A stretch of DNA of 13,640 nt from Syntrophaceae bacterium UBA1163 (GCA_002311635.1 DBZJ01000164.1:1-13640), one strand, 5' to 3'; shown: positions 1 to 6,420, counted from the stretch's first letter. Notes: generated by a model not told the origin, from the letters alone. Made by a program: numbers and translations.

Positions 1-17
1 TTTCTGGCATAGCTTAT

Positions 18-45
18 AAAAAGCCCTGTGATTTCGGGGCTTTTT
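18..45. terminator. Intrinsic terminator, probably bidirectional
   Basis: A perfect 9-bp stem (AAAAAGCCC at 18-26 with GGGCTTTTT at 37-45) encloses a 10-nt loop. The T-run on the right continues past the stem, and the mirrored A-run on the left makes the structure usable from either direction. It most likely ends a gene lying left of the window. Confidence 0.8.
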
Positions 46-362
46 ATTTTTGACCCGCTTTAAATTTCCGTTCTCCAAACGTTCTCCCTCAGAAACTTTT
101 TGTCTCGTTGATCCCCCACCATGCCACACGTAATTGACATCCCTCTTTCCCGAACTTCGTGTTTCAGTTCTCACTTCGCGCTCTTCTTGACCTCATAAAT
201 TCTTCTTGATAAACTCCTTCCAAATTTGATGGTGGGGTTCATATAATGAAATGCGATCGCTGTGGTAGAGCCATGGCTTACGAACAATTCTTCGATGGTC
301 TGAGACTTTTTGGGGTTGAGAGGTTCTCCCTGAATTTTACCTAAATGTGCCAAAAATTTCCC
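46..362. other. Stretch without a confident gene
   Basis: Only one ORF of note is present. It is leftward, 171-374, 67 codons, with a TTG start and no clear ribosome binding site. Its product is basic at the C-terminus and matches no family I know. It could be the decayed end of a gene or chance. A leftward transcript through it would end at the terminator at 18-45. I see no tRNA, repeat array or insertion sequence end here. Confidence 0.3.
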
Positions 363-390
363 TTGACAACACAAAATATTGTGCTAAGTT
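363..390 (+). promoter_or_regulatory. Promoter-like element with operator-like palindrome
   Basis: A perfect -35 hexamer TTGACA (363-368) is followed 16 bp later by a weak -10 candidate TAAGTT (385-390). The spacer contains a perfect inverted repeat, CACAA-aata-TTGTG (370-383), a common position for a repressor site. No ORF begins downstream although a strong Shine-Dalgarno-like AGGAAGGAG lies at 415-423. It may drive the leader of the hydrolase operon, or be left over from a lost gene. The -35 and the palindrome are seen; promoter function is inferred. Confidence 0.45.
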
Positions 391-437
391 CTGAATCAGA
401 TGTTAGATGTTTACAGGAAGGAGAGAGTAGCGACACT

Positions 438-481
438 AAAAAAACAAAAGCCCAGGGAACTACTGGCATAGCTCCCTGGGC
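438..481 (-). terminator. Leftward intrinsic terminator
   Basis: The stem pairs GCCCAGGGA (450-458) with TCCCTGGGC (473-481). After one A-C mismatch (459/472) three more pairs follow (460-462 with 469-471), and the loop is CTGGCA. On the minus strand the hairpin is followed directly by a U-rich tract (complement of 438-449, eleven U and one G). There is no T-run on the plus side, so it is directional. Confidence 0.75.
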
Positions 482-525
482 CTTTCACCGGGGAAACGAG
501 TCGCCCCTTCGTTAGATTCTTGATA
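438..525 (-). ncRNA. Candidate leftward small RNA
   Basis: On the minus strand the promoter-like element at 532-560 is followed by about 90 bases without a credible ORF, and then by the strong terminator at 438-481. Besides the terminator hairpin, the predicted RNA could form a short GGGG/CCCC stem (504-507 with 490-493). The order promoter, short structured non-coding stretch, terminator is typical of an autonomous small RNA gene. I do not recognise its family. Transcription is inferred. Confidence 0.4.
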
Positions 526-531
526 AAGAAA

Positions 532-560
532 CTTCTATCCTAGGTCGAATTTTTTGTCAA
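532..560 (-). promoter_or_regulatory. Leftward sigma-70-like promoter
   Basis: Read on the minus strand there is a perfect TTGACA (560-555), a 17-bp spacer and TAGAAG (537-532, four of six consensus positions). The start point would be near 525, about 90 bases ahead of the leftward terminator. Confidence 0.5.
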
Positions 561-582
561 GAAAAAAACGGCGGTTTCCGTT

Positions 583-613
583 TACCCCCATCGAAGAAAG
601 GGGGTATTTTTTT
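583..613 (+). terminator. Rightward intrinsic terminator
   Basis: The 7-bp stem TACCCCC (583-589) pairs with GGGGGTA (600-606) around a 10-nt loop and is followed by seven T (607-613). It lies upstream of the hydrolase gene with no gene in front of it inside the window, so it either ends a small transcript or acts as an attenuator. Confidence 0.75.
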
Positions 614-615
614 AT

Positions 616-760
616 GTGCACGCCGGGAATCTGAATTGGAGTCCACCATTCGGCGGACTCGCAGACATTACCTTCAACCTCGACCCCTCCGGTGCTAGAC
701 GTAGGGTGACTCTAAGTAATATGGGAAAACACACCAACAACTTTCGAAAGGAGAAAGGAA
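616..760 (+). other. Upstream region of the hydrolase gene
   Basis: A hairpin is formed by GAGTCC (639-644) with GGACTC (655-660), extended by CC/GG after one mismatch. An open frame from GTG 616 to TAG 769-771 (51 codons) reads through the region without a ribosome binding site. It overlaps the start of the hydrolase gene and matches nothing I know. No convincing promoter for the hydrolase operon is visible between the terminator at 583-613 and the gene. Confidence 0.3.
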
Positions 761-1888
761 GTGACAGATAGCAAAATGTTTATCAGGTTTTATCCGGTGG
801 GAAACGGGGATTCGGCTTTGATAGAGGACCTGGAAAGGAAACATTTGATGATCGACTATAACTGTGTCAGTGAGGCCGAAGAAGATAACGGCGATAGGAT
901 ATTCCTTGAGGACGAGCTTGACGAGAGACTGGACGGCAAAGACCTTGACGTTCCGATGATCACCCATGCCCACGAGGACCATTTTCAGGGGTTTTCGAAT
1001 TATTTTTGGCTGAATTCATCCAAGAAGCATCAGGGCGACGACCGGAAGAAGATGACCGAACTCTGGGTCCCTGACTCGATAATTTGGGAACCCGGGGCCG
1101 AAGATGAGGAGAAGCTGCTCTGCAAGGAAGCGCGTTACCGACTGCTGGATGACAAGAAGGGGATAAAAGTTTTTGGGGAGTCGGACTCCTTGAAAGAATA
1201 TATCAACAATAGCGGAAAGGCCAAATATGAGGAGGTTAAGCACCTGATCAAGAAGCCAGGAGAGATTGTCAGCCATTTTAAAGGATTCGAAATCTTCATC
1301 CATTCCCCTCATTCATGGGTCACAGAGGAGGATGAGAATAAGAACAACAAGTGTATCGTGGTTCAGCTTGATTTCAGGATCGACTCCGAGTCCGTCGCAA
1401 AGGCAATATTTGGAAGCGATGCAGAATCCGATGCTTGGGAGAGCATCTATTCGGCAACGAACAACAACAAGAATCTCGACAGGCTGGATTTTGACATCTT
1501 CAAACTGGCCCACCATTGCAGCCACACGCTCTTAAACAAGGATGAAAAGGGGAATTTGATTACTGAACCGGTTGAAAAGGTTAAGAAGATTTTCGAGGAG
1601 CGCGGAAGGGAGAAAGCCAAATTGATCGCCTCGTGTGATCGTATTCCATCGAAGCAGGACCGGAACGAAACCGGACCCCCACATTACCAGGCGGCGGAAT
1701 ACTACAGAAAGGTTAGAGACCTCAAGAAAGGTGATTTCAGAGTGACGATGGAGGAGCCGAAGGGGTCCAGGAATATCAAACCGATTGTAATCGAAATAAC
1801 AAAGTACGGTCCCCGCTTTGATCAGCTATCGGCAGCGGTTTTCGGGGGCGGAACCATCACATCAACCAAATCCGAGCGGCATGGCTGA
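761..1888 (+). CDS. ComEC-type metallo-beta-lactamase-fold hydrolase
   Basis: This is a predicted cytoplasmic metallohydrolase of 375 residues with no signal peptide. The opening FYPVGNGDSALIE (10-22) and MIDYN (30-34) match the first strands of the ComEC/Rec2-like branch. The metal site is HAHEDH (69-74), the HxHxDH signature; GSDAE (218-222) supplies the bridging Asp and LAHHCSH (249-255) matches the KxxHHGS-type block. The substrate is unknown; this branch includes nucleases and phosphoesterases. A long tail after about residue 345 ends in glycine. The GTG start is chosen because AGGAG (749-753) lies 7 nt upstream. Its TGA overlaps the ATG of the next gene by one base, so the two are probably translationally coupled. 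Association of such hydrolases with E2-E1-JAB proteins fits what I recall of comparative-genomic work on prokaryotic ubiquitin-like systems. Confidence 0.88.
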   Translation: MTDSKMFIRFYPVGNGDSALIEDLERKHLMIDYNCVSEAEEDNGDRIFLEDELDERLDGKDLDVPMITHAHEDHFQGFSNYFWLNSSKKHQGDDRKKMTELWVPDSIIWEPGAEDEEKLLCKEARYRLLDDKKGIKVFGESDSLKEYINNSGKAKYEEVKHLIKKPGEIVSHFKGFEIFIHSPHSWVTEEDENKNNKCIVVQLDFRIDSESVAKAIFGSDAESDAWESIYSATNNNKNLDRLDFDIFKLAHHCSHTLLNKDEKGNLITEPVEKVKKIFEERGREKAKLIASCDRIPSKQDRNETGPPHYQAAEYYRKVRDLKKGDFRVTMEEPKGSRNIKPIVIEITKYGPRFDQLSAAVFGGGTITSTKSERHG

Positions 1889-3057
1889 TGGATTTCTACG
1901 AAACCAAGCCCTTTGAAAGCGGTCACGTTCTTTCGGAACCGCTGAAAATAATGAAATCGGCCCTTCTCCAGAATCCGCAGGCTTTGGGCGGATTGATGGA
2001 GTATGAATGCGAAGGCTATCTGAACGGTAATGAAGCGATTGTCATTAGTATGCAAGTGGGCGTGCCCAGCCGTTCCCCATTCGGTGTTTTGGAACAGGAA
2101 AAGGTGGCGATCTGCCTGCTTGTGAATAATCCGCAGAAGCTCCAGACGTTTTCCCTGAGAAAGAATTTTCCACCCTTACCTCATTTGAACTTCAGTTATA
2201 AAGATACACCAAGAAGTCTTTGCCTGTTTGATGTTCCTCAAATGGACAGGGTCTATAATGAAACCTATGTGGAATTCCTTTTCAGAGTTAAGAAATGGCT
2301 CGACAGGGCCGCTGCCGGTGAGCTCCATTTAGCAGAGCAAGCGATGGAGCCCTTTGTCTTGGAGTCTACCGGGTACATGGTTATAAGTGCTGAAGCAGAG
2401 AAAAAAATTATTGAGGGGGCTCCTGCGTTCGATATACTTGTTTCCAAATATGTACCTGCTGATGAATCCAATGTGGATTATATAGAGATCTTCCCATCGA
2501 AAGGGAACGTCAAAGAATCTCCGCTTTTGGTGCTGCCGATAAAGGGAAAGCCTTCTGGTGACCGGTGCATTAACCACCTTCCGGGAAACTACCTGGAATT
2601 GGCGGATTTATTGAAAGGCAAGCTGGATATTGATTTGGATAAAGATATACTTAAGTTCATTTCCGACACTTACCGGAAATGGGGTCTCAAAGAATACCGC
2701 AATAAGAAGATTTTGGACCAATGGGTCGTTCTCGCCATCTGCATCCCCAGGCTCAATCTAAGAGGAACGCAAACCGGGCACGAGATTAGATCTTTTGGTT
2801 TGTTTGTACCTTTGCATCGACTGGGTAAGGCACTGGGGTGCATCGTGGAGCAACCGAACAAGAAAAAGAAAGAATCCACCTTTATCTTTAAAGATAGGTT
2901 GGCCAGAAAAGAAGACGATCTCAAGAAAATCAGGCCCGTTCCGTTTGCTGTCGTTCAACCTTTCTCAATAGATTTGGCCAAGAGCATGGCAGGGCTTACT
3001 ATTGACATCTCCGATGTAAGAATGTCGGCCATTGGGCTTGGTGCTTTGGGGTCATAG
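1888..3057 (+). CDS. E2-like (UBC) domain plus start of E1-like domain; ends at in-frame amber
   Basis: This is the first half of what should be a 755-codon E2-E1-JAB protein. Residues about 35-160 look like a prokaryotic E2 domain: FPPLPHLNF (94-102), then RSLCLFD (109-115) with Cys112 as the expected thioester cysteine. A conserved-looking WLDRAAAGELH (137-147) and MEPFVL (153-158) follow. Residues about 160-375 are an unassigned linker region. The chain ends AIGLGALGS (381-389), the glycine loop that opens the E1/ThiF nucleotide-binding fold, and is cut there by TAG. On its own it would have an E2 domain but no working E1. The ATG overlaps the hydrolase stop (TGATG). E2 assignment is by motif recognition and moderately sure; the broken E1 start is clear because the rest follows in frame. 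Confidence 0.82.
   Translation: MDFYETKPFESGHVLSEPLKIMKSALLQNPQALGGLMEYECEGYLNGNEAIVISMQVGVPSRSPFGVLEQEKVAICLLVNNPQKLQTFSLRKNFPPLPHLNFSYKDTPRSLCLFDVPQMDRVYNETYVEFLFRVKKWLDRAAAGELHLAEQAMEPFVLESTGYMVISAEAEKKIIEGAPAFDILVSKYVPADESNVDYIEIFPSKGNVKESPLLVLPIKGKPSGDRCINHLPGNYLELADLLKGKLDIDLDKDILKFISDTYRKWGLKEYRNKKILDQWVVLAICIPRLNLRGTQTGHEIRSFGLFVPLHRLGKALGCIVEQPNKKKKESTFIFKDRLARKEDDLKKIRPVPFAVVQPFSIDLAKSMAGLTIDISDVRMSAIGLGALGS
3055..3057 (+). other. In-frame TAG inside the E1 nucleotide-binding loop
   Basis: The stop separates GLGALGS from VVLNLCRQGF without any change of frame, and it occupies exactly one residue position of the E1 fold, where relatives have a variable residue between GS and the next helix. 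A single C-to-T change of a CAG codon would create it. No Shine-Dalgarno sequence precedes the GTG that follows. TAG also ends the membrane-protein gene at 4245 and sppA, so general reassignment is unlikely. Nonsense mutation, sequencing error or specific readthrough all fit. Confidence 0.9.
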
Positions 3058-4155
3058 GTGGTTTTGAATCTGTGCCGACAGGGGTTCGCTAGGTGGAAGC
3101 TCGTTGACGATGACATCCTGCTGCCGCACAATTTTGCACGCCATGGGTTGAGCGCGGGATTTAGGGGACAATCAAAAGCTGCCTCCCTAGCCAGAGAAAT
3201 AGGTTTGATTTTGGATAAAACGGATGTGAAAGCTTATGACCAGAACTTCCACAGTCTGCGGGAAGTCCGGAAAGAAATACTGAATACTGCTGCTATCATG
3301 GATTTTTCGGCCTCGTATTCTGTGCTTATGGATCTCTGCCGCGAGAGCAAAAGGTCGCGGGCTCTCAGTGCATACTTCTCAAACGAAGGACTTACTTCGG
3401 TTCTGCTTTCGGAGGACCGGGAAAGGAGAATCAGGCTGGATGACATTGATCTCCAGCTAAAGATCCGGGCACTAACAAGCCCATACATCGGAACCATTTA
3501 CAGAGCGAGAGAGGGAAATCAGCTTGTTTATTCCACTTCGTGCAGCAGCCAGACGATGGTAATGCCGCAGGATTTGGTATCAATCCACGCTGGGATTGTA
3601 ACGAGACAGATAAAGGAAAGTATTTCTTGCAGTGATGCCAGAGCATTTGTTAATGTCGTCTCGGAGGAAGATTTTGGCGTTAATGTTGAACAATTTTCTC
3701 CATGCGAGATGACTATTAAGGAGGCGGGGCCTTGGGAATTCAGGATAAGCCAGATCGCCCTTACAGAGATGAGTGAATACCGAAGACTCAAGCTTCCAAA
3801 TGAAACTGGAGGGGTTTTGATTGGCTGGATCAGTAGTTATAACAAAACAATCTATGTGGGAAAAGCGCTGCCGGCTCCGGGAGACAGCGTAGAACGCCCT
3901 TACTACTTCATAAGGGGGAAAAAAGGTCTGTACGCTGAGGTACAACACTTGCGGAGGGTTTCCAATAATGACCTAAGATATGTCGGTGAGTGGCACAGTC
4001 ATCCGTTTGGATTGTCTGTCCGCCAGAGTCCGGATGACATGAAATCTATGGCCAGGTTGTCAGGTATAATGATCGAAGAGGGACTTCCGGGGATTATGCT
4101 TATTTTAGCTGACGACAACGAATTAGGTTGTTACGTCCAGACGGAATGGGAATGA
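3058..4155 (+). CDS. E1-like (ThiF fold) remainder plus JAB/JAMM isopeptidase domain
   Basis: This is the second half of the same E2-E1-JAB chain. Residues 1-60 complete the E1 fold: WKLVDDD (13-19), LLPHNFARH (21-29) and the GQSKA stretch (37-41), matching the ATP- and adenylate-binding elements of ThiF/E1 proteins. Cys162 in STSCSSQ is the best candidate for the E1 thioester cysteine. From about residue 230 a JAB domain follows: Glu249 in NETGGVLIG, then EWHSHPFG (311-318) and SPDD (324-327). The spacing is exactly HSHP-x7-SxxD with His313, His315, Ser324 and Asp327, so the zinc site looks complete. JAB enzymes remove ubiquitin-like proteins from targets or trim their C-termini. The GTG directly after the TAG lacks a ribosome binding site, so independent translation is doubtful except by reinitiation or readthrough. 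The coding sequence otherwise shows no decay. Confidence 0.85.
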   Translation: MVLNLCRQGFARWKLVDDDILLPHNFARHGLSAGFRGQSKAASLAREIGLILDKTDVKAYDQNFHSLREVRKEILNTAAIMDFSASYSVLMDLCRESKRSRALSAYFSNEGLTSVLLSEDRERRIRLDDIDLQLKIRALTSPYIGTIYRAREGNQLVYSTSCSSQTMVMPQDLVSIHAGIVTRQIKESISCSDARAFVNVVSEEDFGVNVEQFSPCEMTIKEAGPWEFRISQIALTEMSEYRRLKLPNETGGVLIGWISSYNKTIYVGKALPAPGDSVERPYYFIRGKKGLYAEVQHLRRVSNNDLRYVGEWHSHPFGLSVRQSPDDMKSMARLSGIMIEEGLPGIMLILADDNELGCYVQTEWE

Positions 4156-4183
4156 TTGATCGCCATTTTCCGTAGGAACGACC

Positions 4184-4199
4184 CGGCTGTTGACAGCCG
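4184..4199. repeat. Hairpin between convergent genes
   Basis: CGGCTG (4184-4189) pairs with CAGCCG (4194-4199) around a TTGA loop, in the 89-bp gap between the JAB half-gene and the leftward membrane-protein gene. There is no T-run on either side, so it is at best a weak transcript-end structure. Confidence 0.4.
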
Positions 4200-4244
4200 C
4201 TAATGCCCTAAGCTCTCTTGAGATTGGGACTGCCAAAGGTGACA

Positions 4245-5006
4245 CTATGAGGGTTTGGGTTGGTTCGCGGATTCCAGGACATCAACGGTGGACAGCAGTT
4301 GTATAGCATATGCTTCCGCGGCGGTCTTTACCCAGTCAGGCTTTATTACAAAAAACCAGATCATCAAGAAAGATATATTTAGGATCATAGCAACCCATGC
4401 GACTGGCTTCGCGGAAGTTAGTTCTGTGCAATAGGGATGAATTTGGGTGAAGACCAGAACCATAGATAGAATGTCCAGGATCACTGCCACGGGTTTCATT
4501 CCCCACAAATTCCTTCTGAAACCATAATTTACGTTTTCTTCAAAGACCAGGGGAAATTTTTCCTTGTCCCGCGAGCGGGCTCTTAGAAAATCTCCACAAG
4601 AATCATAAATTGCATCCGCCCTATCAGGATTGCTTTTCTCTTCTTCTGAAGTTGGCAGCCTTATGGGAATGAGACGAGTCAATCTTTCATGATAGCGAGC
4701 CAACGTTGGAACGCTGAGTGTAGAATCCCGGTGTCTAAGCATCCTGGTCGAGGGCTTTCCTCCCCACAGTTTATAAAGCCCCGGCTCTTTGCGCTTGCCG
4801 CGATCCCTTGCAAGCTGCTCAAGGAAAACCGCTAGCCCAGCAGAAGTGCCCAACCAAACGATAATATCCCACCCGGCAAATTTGTTCGGGAAGAGGGTTG
4901 CGAGGGAAAGGCCTATCGGAAGCAATACTATCAGAGCGGGAACAATTCGGGCATTAAATGCATATTTATCAACGAACCGAACTGGATCTAGCTTATCACT
5001 GGGCAC
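4245..5006 (-). CDS. Four-helix membrane protein of unknown function
   Basis: The product has 253 residues with two N-terminal helices (about 21-39 and 46-65), a central cytoplasmic block of roughly 100 residues and two C-terminal helices (about 171-189 and 201-222). The block holds the striking stretch LWGGKPSTRMLRHRD (80-94) and FPLVFEENVNYGFRRN (151-166). I do not recognise a named family. The 2+2 helix layout with a cytoplasmic middle recalls small four-helix effectors of antiviral systems such as the S-4TM type, but I see no sequence match. The GTG at 5006 is preferred because GGAGG (5011-5015) sits 4 nt upstream; a GTG at 5039 in the same frame would add 11 residues with three cysteines. 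It is convergent with the hydrolase/E2-E1-JAB pair. The stop is TAG. Confidence 0.75.
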   Translation of the reverse strand: MPSDKLDPVRFVDKYAFNARIVPALIVLLPIGLSLATLFPNKFAGWDIIVWLGTSAGLAVFLEQLARDRGKRKEPGLYKLWGGKPSTRMLRHRDSTLSVPTLARYHERLTRLIPIRLPTSEEEKSNPDRADAIYDSCGDFLRARSRDKEKFPLVFEENVNYGFRRNLWGMKPVAVILDILSMVLVFTQIHPYCTELTSAKPVAWVAMILNISFLMIWFFVIKPDWVKTAAEAYAIQLLSTVDVLESANQPKPS

Positions 5007-5608
5007 ACATCCTCCAGAGCAAAAAAAACAGTGTTGCACCTTCCCCTAGTAAGCACGCTATTACGGCATGCTTCTGTTGTCAACATAATTTTTTAGAAAA
5101 CCCGCTTACCACCAGCAGGGAGCTCGTTCGCTTTTCTTTCAATGCTGCTTCCCTTTCGCGAAAAAGCCGATATGTCTAATCACCATTGGAGGGAGAAAGA
5201 TAAGACAGTCTTTAGTTGGAACTGCACTGTGGAATCAATTAAAAGGTAAAAACCGCAAATCCCCTAAGACGTAAATTTTGCGTTTTAAGCCCATAATTAG
5301 GCAATAATGACCAGGGGCTAATAATTCATATGGCCCAGCGGGAAAAGACGCTTAAAAAAGTGTATTAAACGGTTAATAAACGCATCTTGGAGAGATATAT
5401 AAGGGTGAAATTGCGATCTTAGGACTCAGTCCCATGCTTTCACCGGTTAGATCCCAGTGTTTTGGGGAAATATGGAGGCAAGAGCCCCCAATCCCCATGT
5501 CTTCCGTGTCTTCCAATTCTCATTGACGGCCTCCCACTGAATTTAGTAAAGTTAAATAGAAAATACTTCTCATTTACATCAGATTATTCTGACGAGAGAT
5601 AATTGAAT
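5007..5608. other. 600-bp intergenic stretch
   Basis: No convincing gene is present. Ahead of the leftward membrane-protein gene a TTGACA (minus strand, 5083-5078) has only poor -10 candidates. An imperfect hairpin (AAGCACGC 5051-5058 with GCATGCTT 5066-5073) lies in that leader. Further right the sequence is AT-rich, with TTGGGG (5460-5465) and CCCCAA able to pair near 5486-5491. It divides divergently transcribed genes, so both promoters should lie inside it. I see no tRNA, known riboswitch or repeat array. Confidence 0.4.
5523..5552 (+). promoter_or_regulatory. Possible promoter of the single-span membrane protein gene
   Basis: TTGACG (5523-5528) is separated by 18 bp from TAAAGT (5547-5552, four of six consensus positions), 56 bp before the gene start. 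The 15 bases 5513-5527 recur exactly at 13196-13210, also ahead of a small membrane-protein gene. Confidence 0.35.
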
Positions 5609-6058
5609 ATGGAGACGTTGGACTTTAGCAAATGGTTACCCGTATTTATATCGGGGGCTGCTGTTGCAATTAGCTTGCTTTCTCTTTTCTGGAATGTTGT
5701 TCTGGAACGAAAGAGAAGTAAAGCAAAGTTAGAAGTTTGGCAACGAAATCATTTTTACCTTGGCAGAGGAAATGAAAGAACTGAAATTGAATTGCTATTT
5801 CGTAATCTCAGTCATCGTCCTACTGCAATAATTGACATATATGTTAGAGAAAAGGAGGGCGGTATTTTAGGAGGATCGGGATATAACAATAACATTAAGC
5901 TTCCAATTCAGCTCGAGCCTTGGGGGGTAATTTCAGCAAGCTTCAGGATAGAAAAAAATGACGAAGCACGGATGGCAAATATCCTGGTCAAGGATATTGA
6001 AGATAATGAGATTGTAGTTGTCCGTGGTCCTGGTCAGAAATGGGTCAAAGCAAAATGA
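5609..6058 (+). CDS. Small membrane-anchored protein, function unknown
   Basis: The product has 149 residues: one hydrophobic helix near the N-terminus (about 8-31) followed by basic residues ERKRSK, then about 110 residues rich in predicted beta strands. The charge pattern suggests the C-terminal domain faces the cytoplasm. The beta-rich part has alternating hydrophobic stretches such as TEIELLFRNLS and TAIIDIYVRE, like a small beta-sandwich. I do not recognise a named family or catalytic motif. The ATG at 5609 is chosen; a TTG two codons earlier (5603) lies closer to the weak GAGAG at 5594-5598 and is possible. It stands alone, with long gaps on both sides. Confidence 0.65.
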   Translation: METLDFSKWLPVFISGAAVAISLLSLFWNVVLERKRSKAKLEVWQRNHFYLGRGNERTEIELLFRNLSHRPTAIIDIYVREKEGGILGGSGYNNNIKLPIQLEPWGVISASFRIEKNDEARMANILVKDIEDNEIVVVRGPGQKWVKAK

Positions 6059-6158
6059 AAATGCCCGTGTATGAATTGGGGTCAATTTTTCATCCTTGAT
6101 CAGTCATATAAAAATTTGCTGTAGTTCCCGGTATCAGGTCAACACTATTCACAGGTTC

Positions 6159-6272
6159 TTGGATCAGCCATTGGTTGGGAGTTTTTCTGAAGGACTGGCA
6201 AGAGTAAAGATTGGCGATAAGTTTGGTATCATTGATAAGACAGGAAGATATGTTTGGGGTCAACGAGACTAA
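6159..6272 (+). pseudogene. Fragment of a WG-repeat protein
   Basis: One frame reads VGSFSEGLARVKIGDKFG followed by IIDKTGRYVWGQRD and TAA (6270-6272). This is the usual sequence of a WG repeat (phe-ser-glu-gly-leu-ala, val-lys, gly-asp-lys, gly-x-ile-asp-lys-thr-gly). WG proteins have many such repeats; here only about one is left, with no start codon or ribosome binding site nearby. It is most likely the 3' end of a gene whose front part was lost by deletion. Confidence 0.55.
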
Positions 6273-6339
6273 TACAACCCAAGATTTTGTATCCGTACAT
6301 CACTTATTCCAGTCTGCCCAACAGAGAGTCCCCAGCAGA

Positions 6340-6420
6340 TTGCTCCTGGAGAAAGGGATATTCACCGGGGAAAAGTTTTTGGAGATGGTGAGGGTGGTGG
6401 ATCGAGAGATAAAAAGAAAA
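6340..6420 (+). repeat. Dispersed repeat copy A (remnant of a small coding sequence)
   Basis: The copy translates to LLLEKGIFTGEKFLEMV, then RVVDREIKRK, and runs on to a TAA at 6436. Closely similar copies lie at 8355-8438 and 11366-11437. An open frame from 6211 includes this copy, but its front part has no ribosome binding site and looks fused by chance. This copy is open to the end, so it is the tail of a lost gene rather than an internal break. Confidence 0.6.

Larger units (their letters stand above)
391..613 (+). other. Possible long untranslated leader ending in a terminator
   Basis: If the promoter at 363-390 is used, the transcript would contain an unused ribosome-binding-like AGGAAGGAG (415-423) and a strong hairpin at 450-481. 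A weaker GGGG/CCCC hairpin (490-493 with 504-507) follows, and then the intrinsic terminator at 583-613, all before the hydrolase gene at 761. This order would fit transcription attenuation, but I do not recognise any known riboswitch fold. The same DNA carries a leftward promoter and terminator, so the active strand is uncertain. Confidence 0.25.

Noticed and set aside
171..374. Leftward 67-codon ORF as a real gene.
   Set aside because: TTG start, no ribosome binding site, no recognised motif; kept only as a remark in the gap entry.
438..613. Known riboswitch (cobalamin, cyclic di-GMP, fluoride) in the leader.
   Set aside because: None of the core motifs I know could be matched on either strand.
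3055..3057. Pyrrolysine insertion at the amber codon.
   Set aside because: Known pyrrolysine sites are in methylamine methyltransferases; this is an E1 loop. TAG also terminates two other genes in the window. Cannot be excluded without the genome, but not supported.
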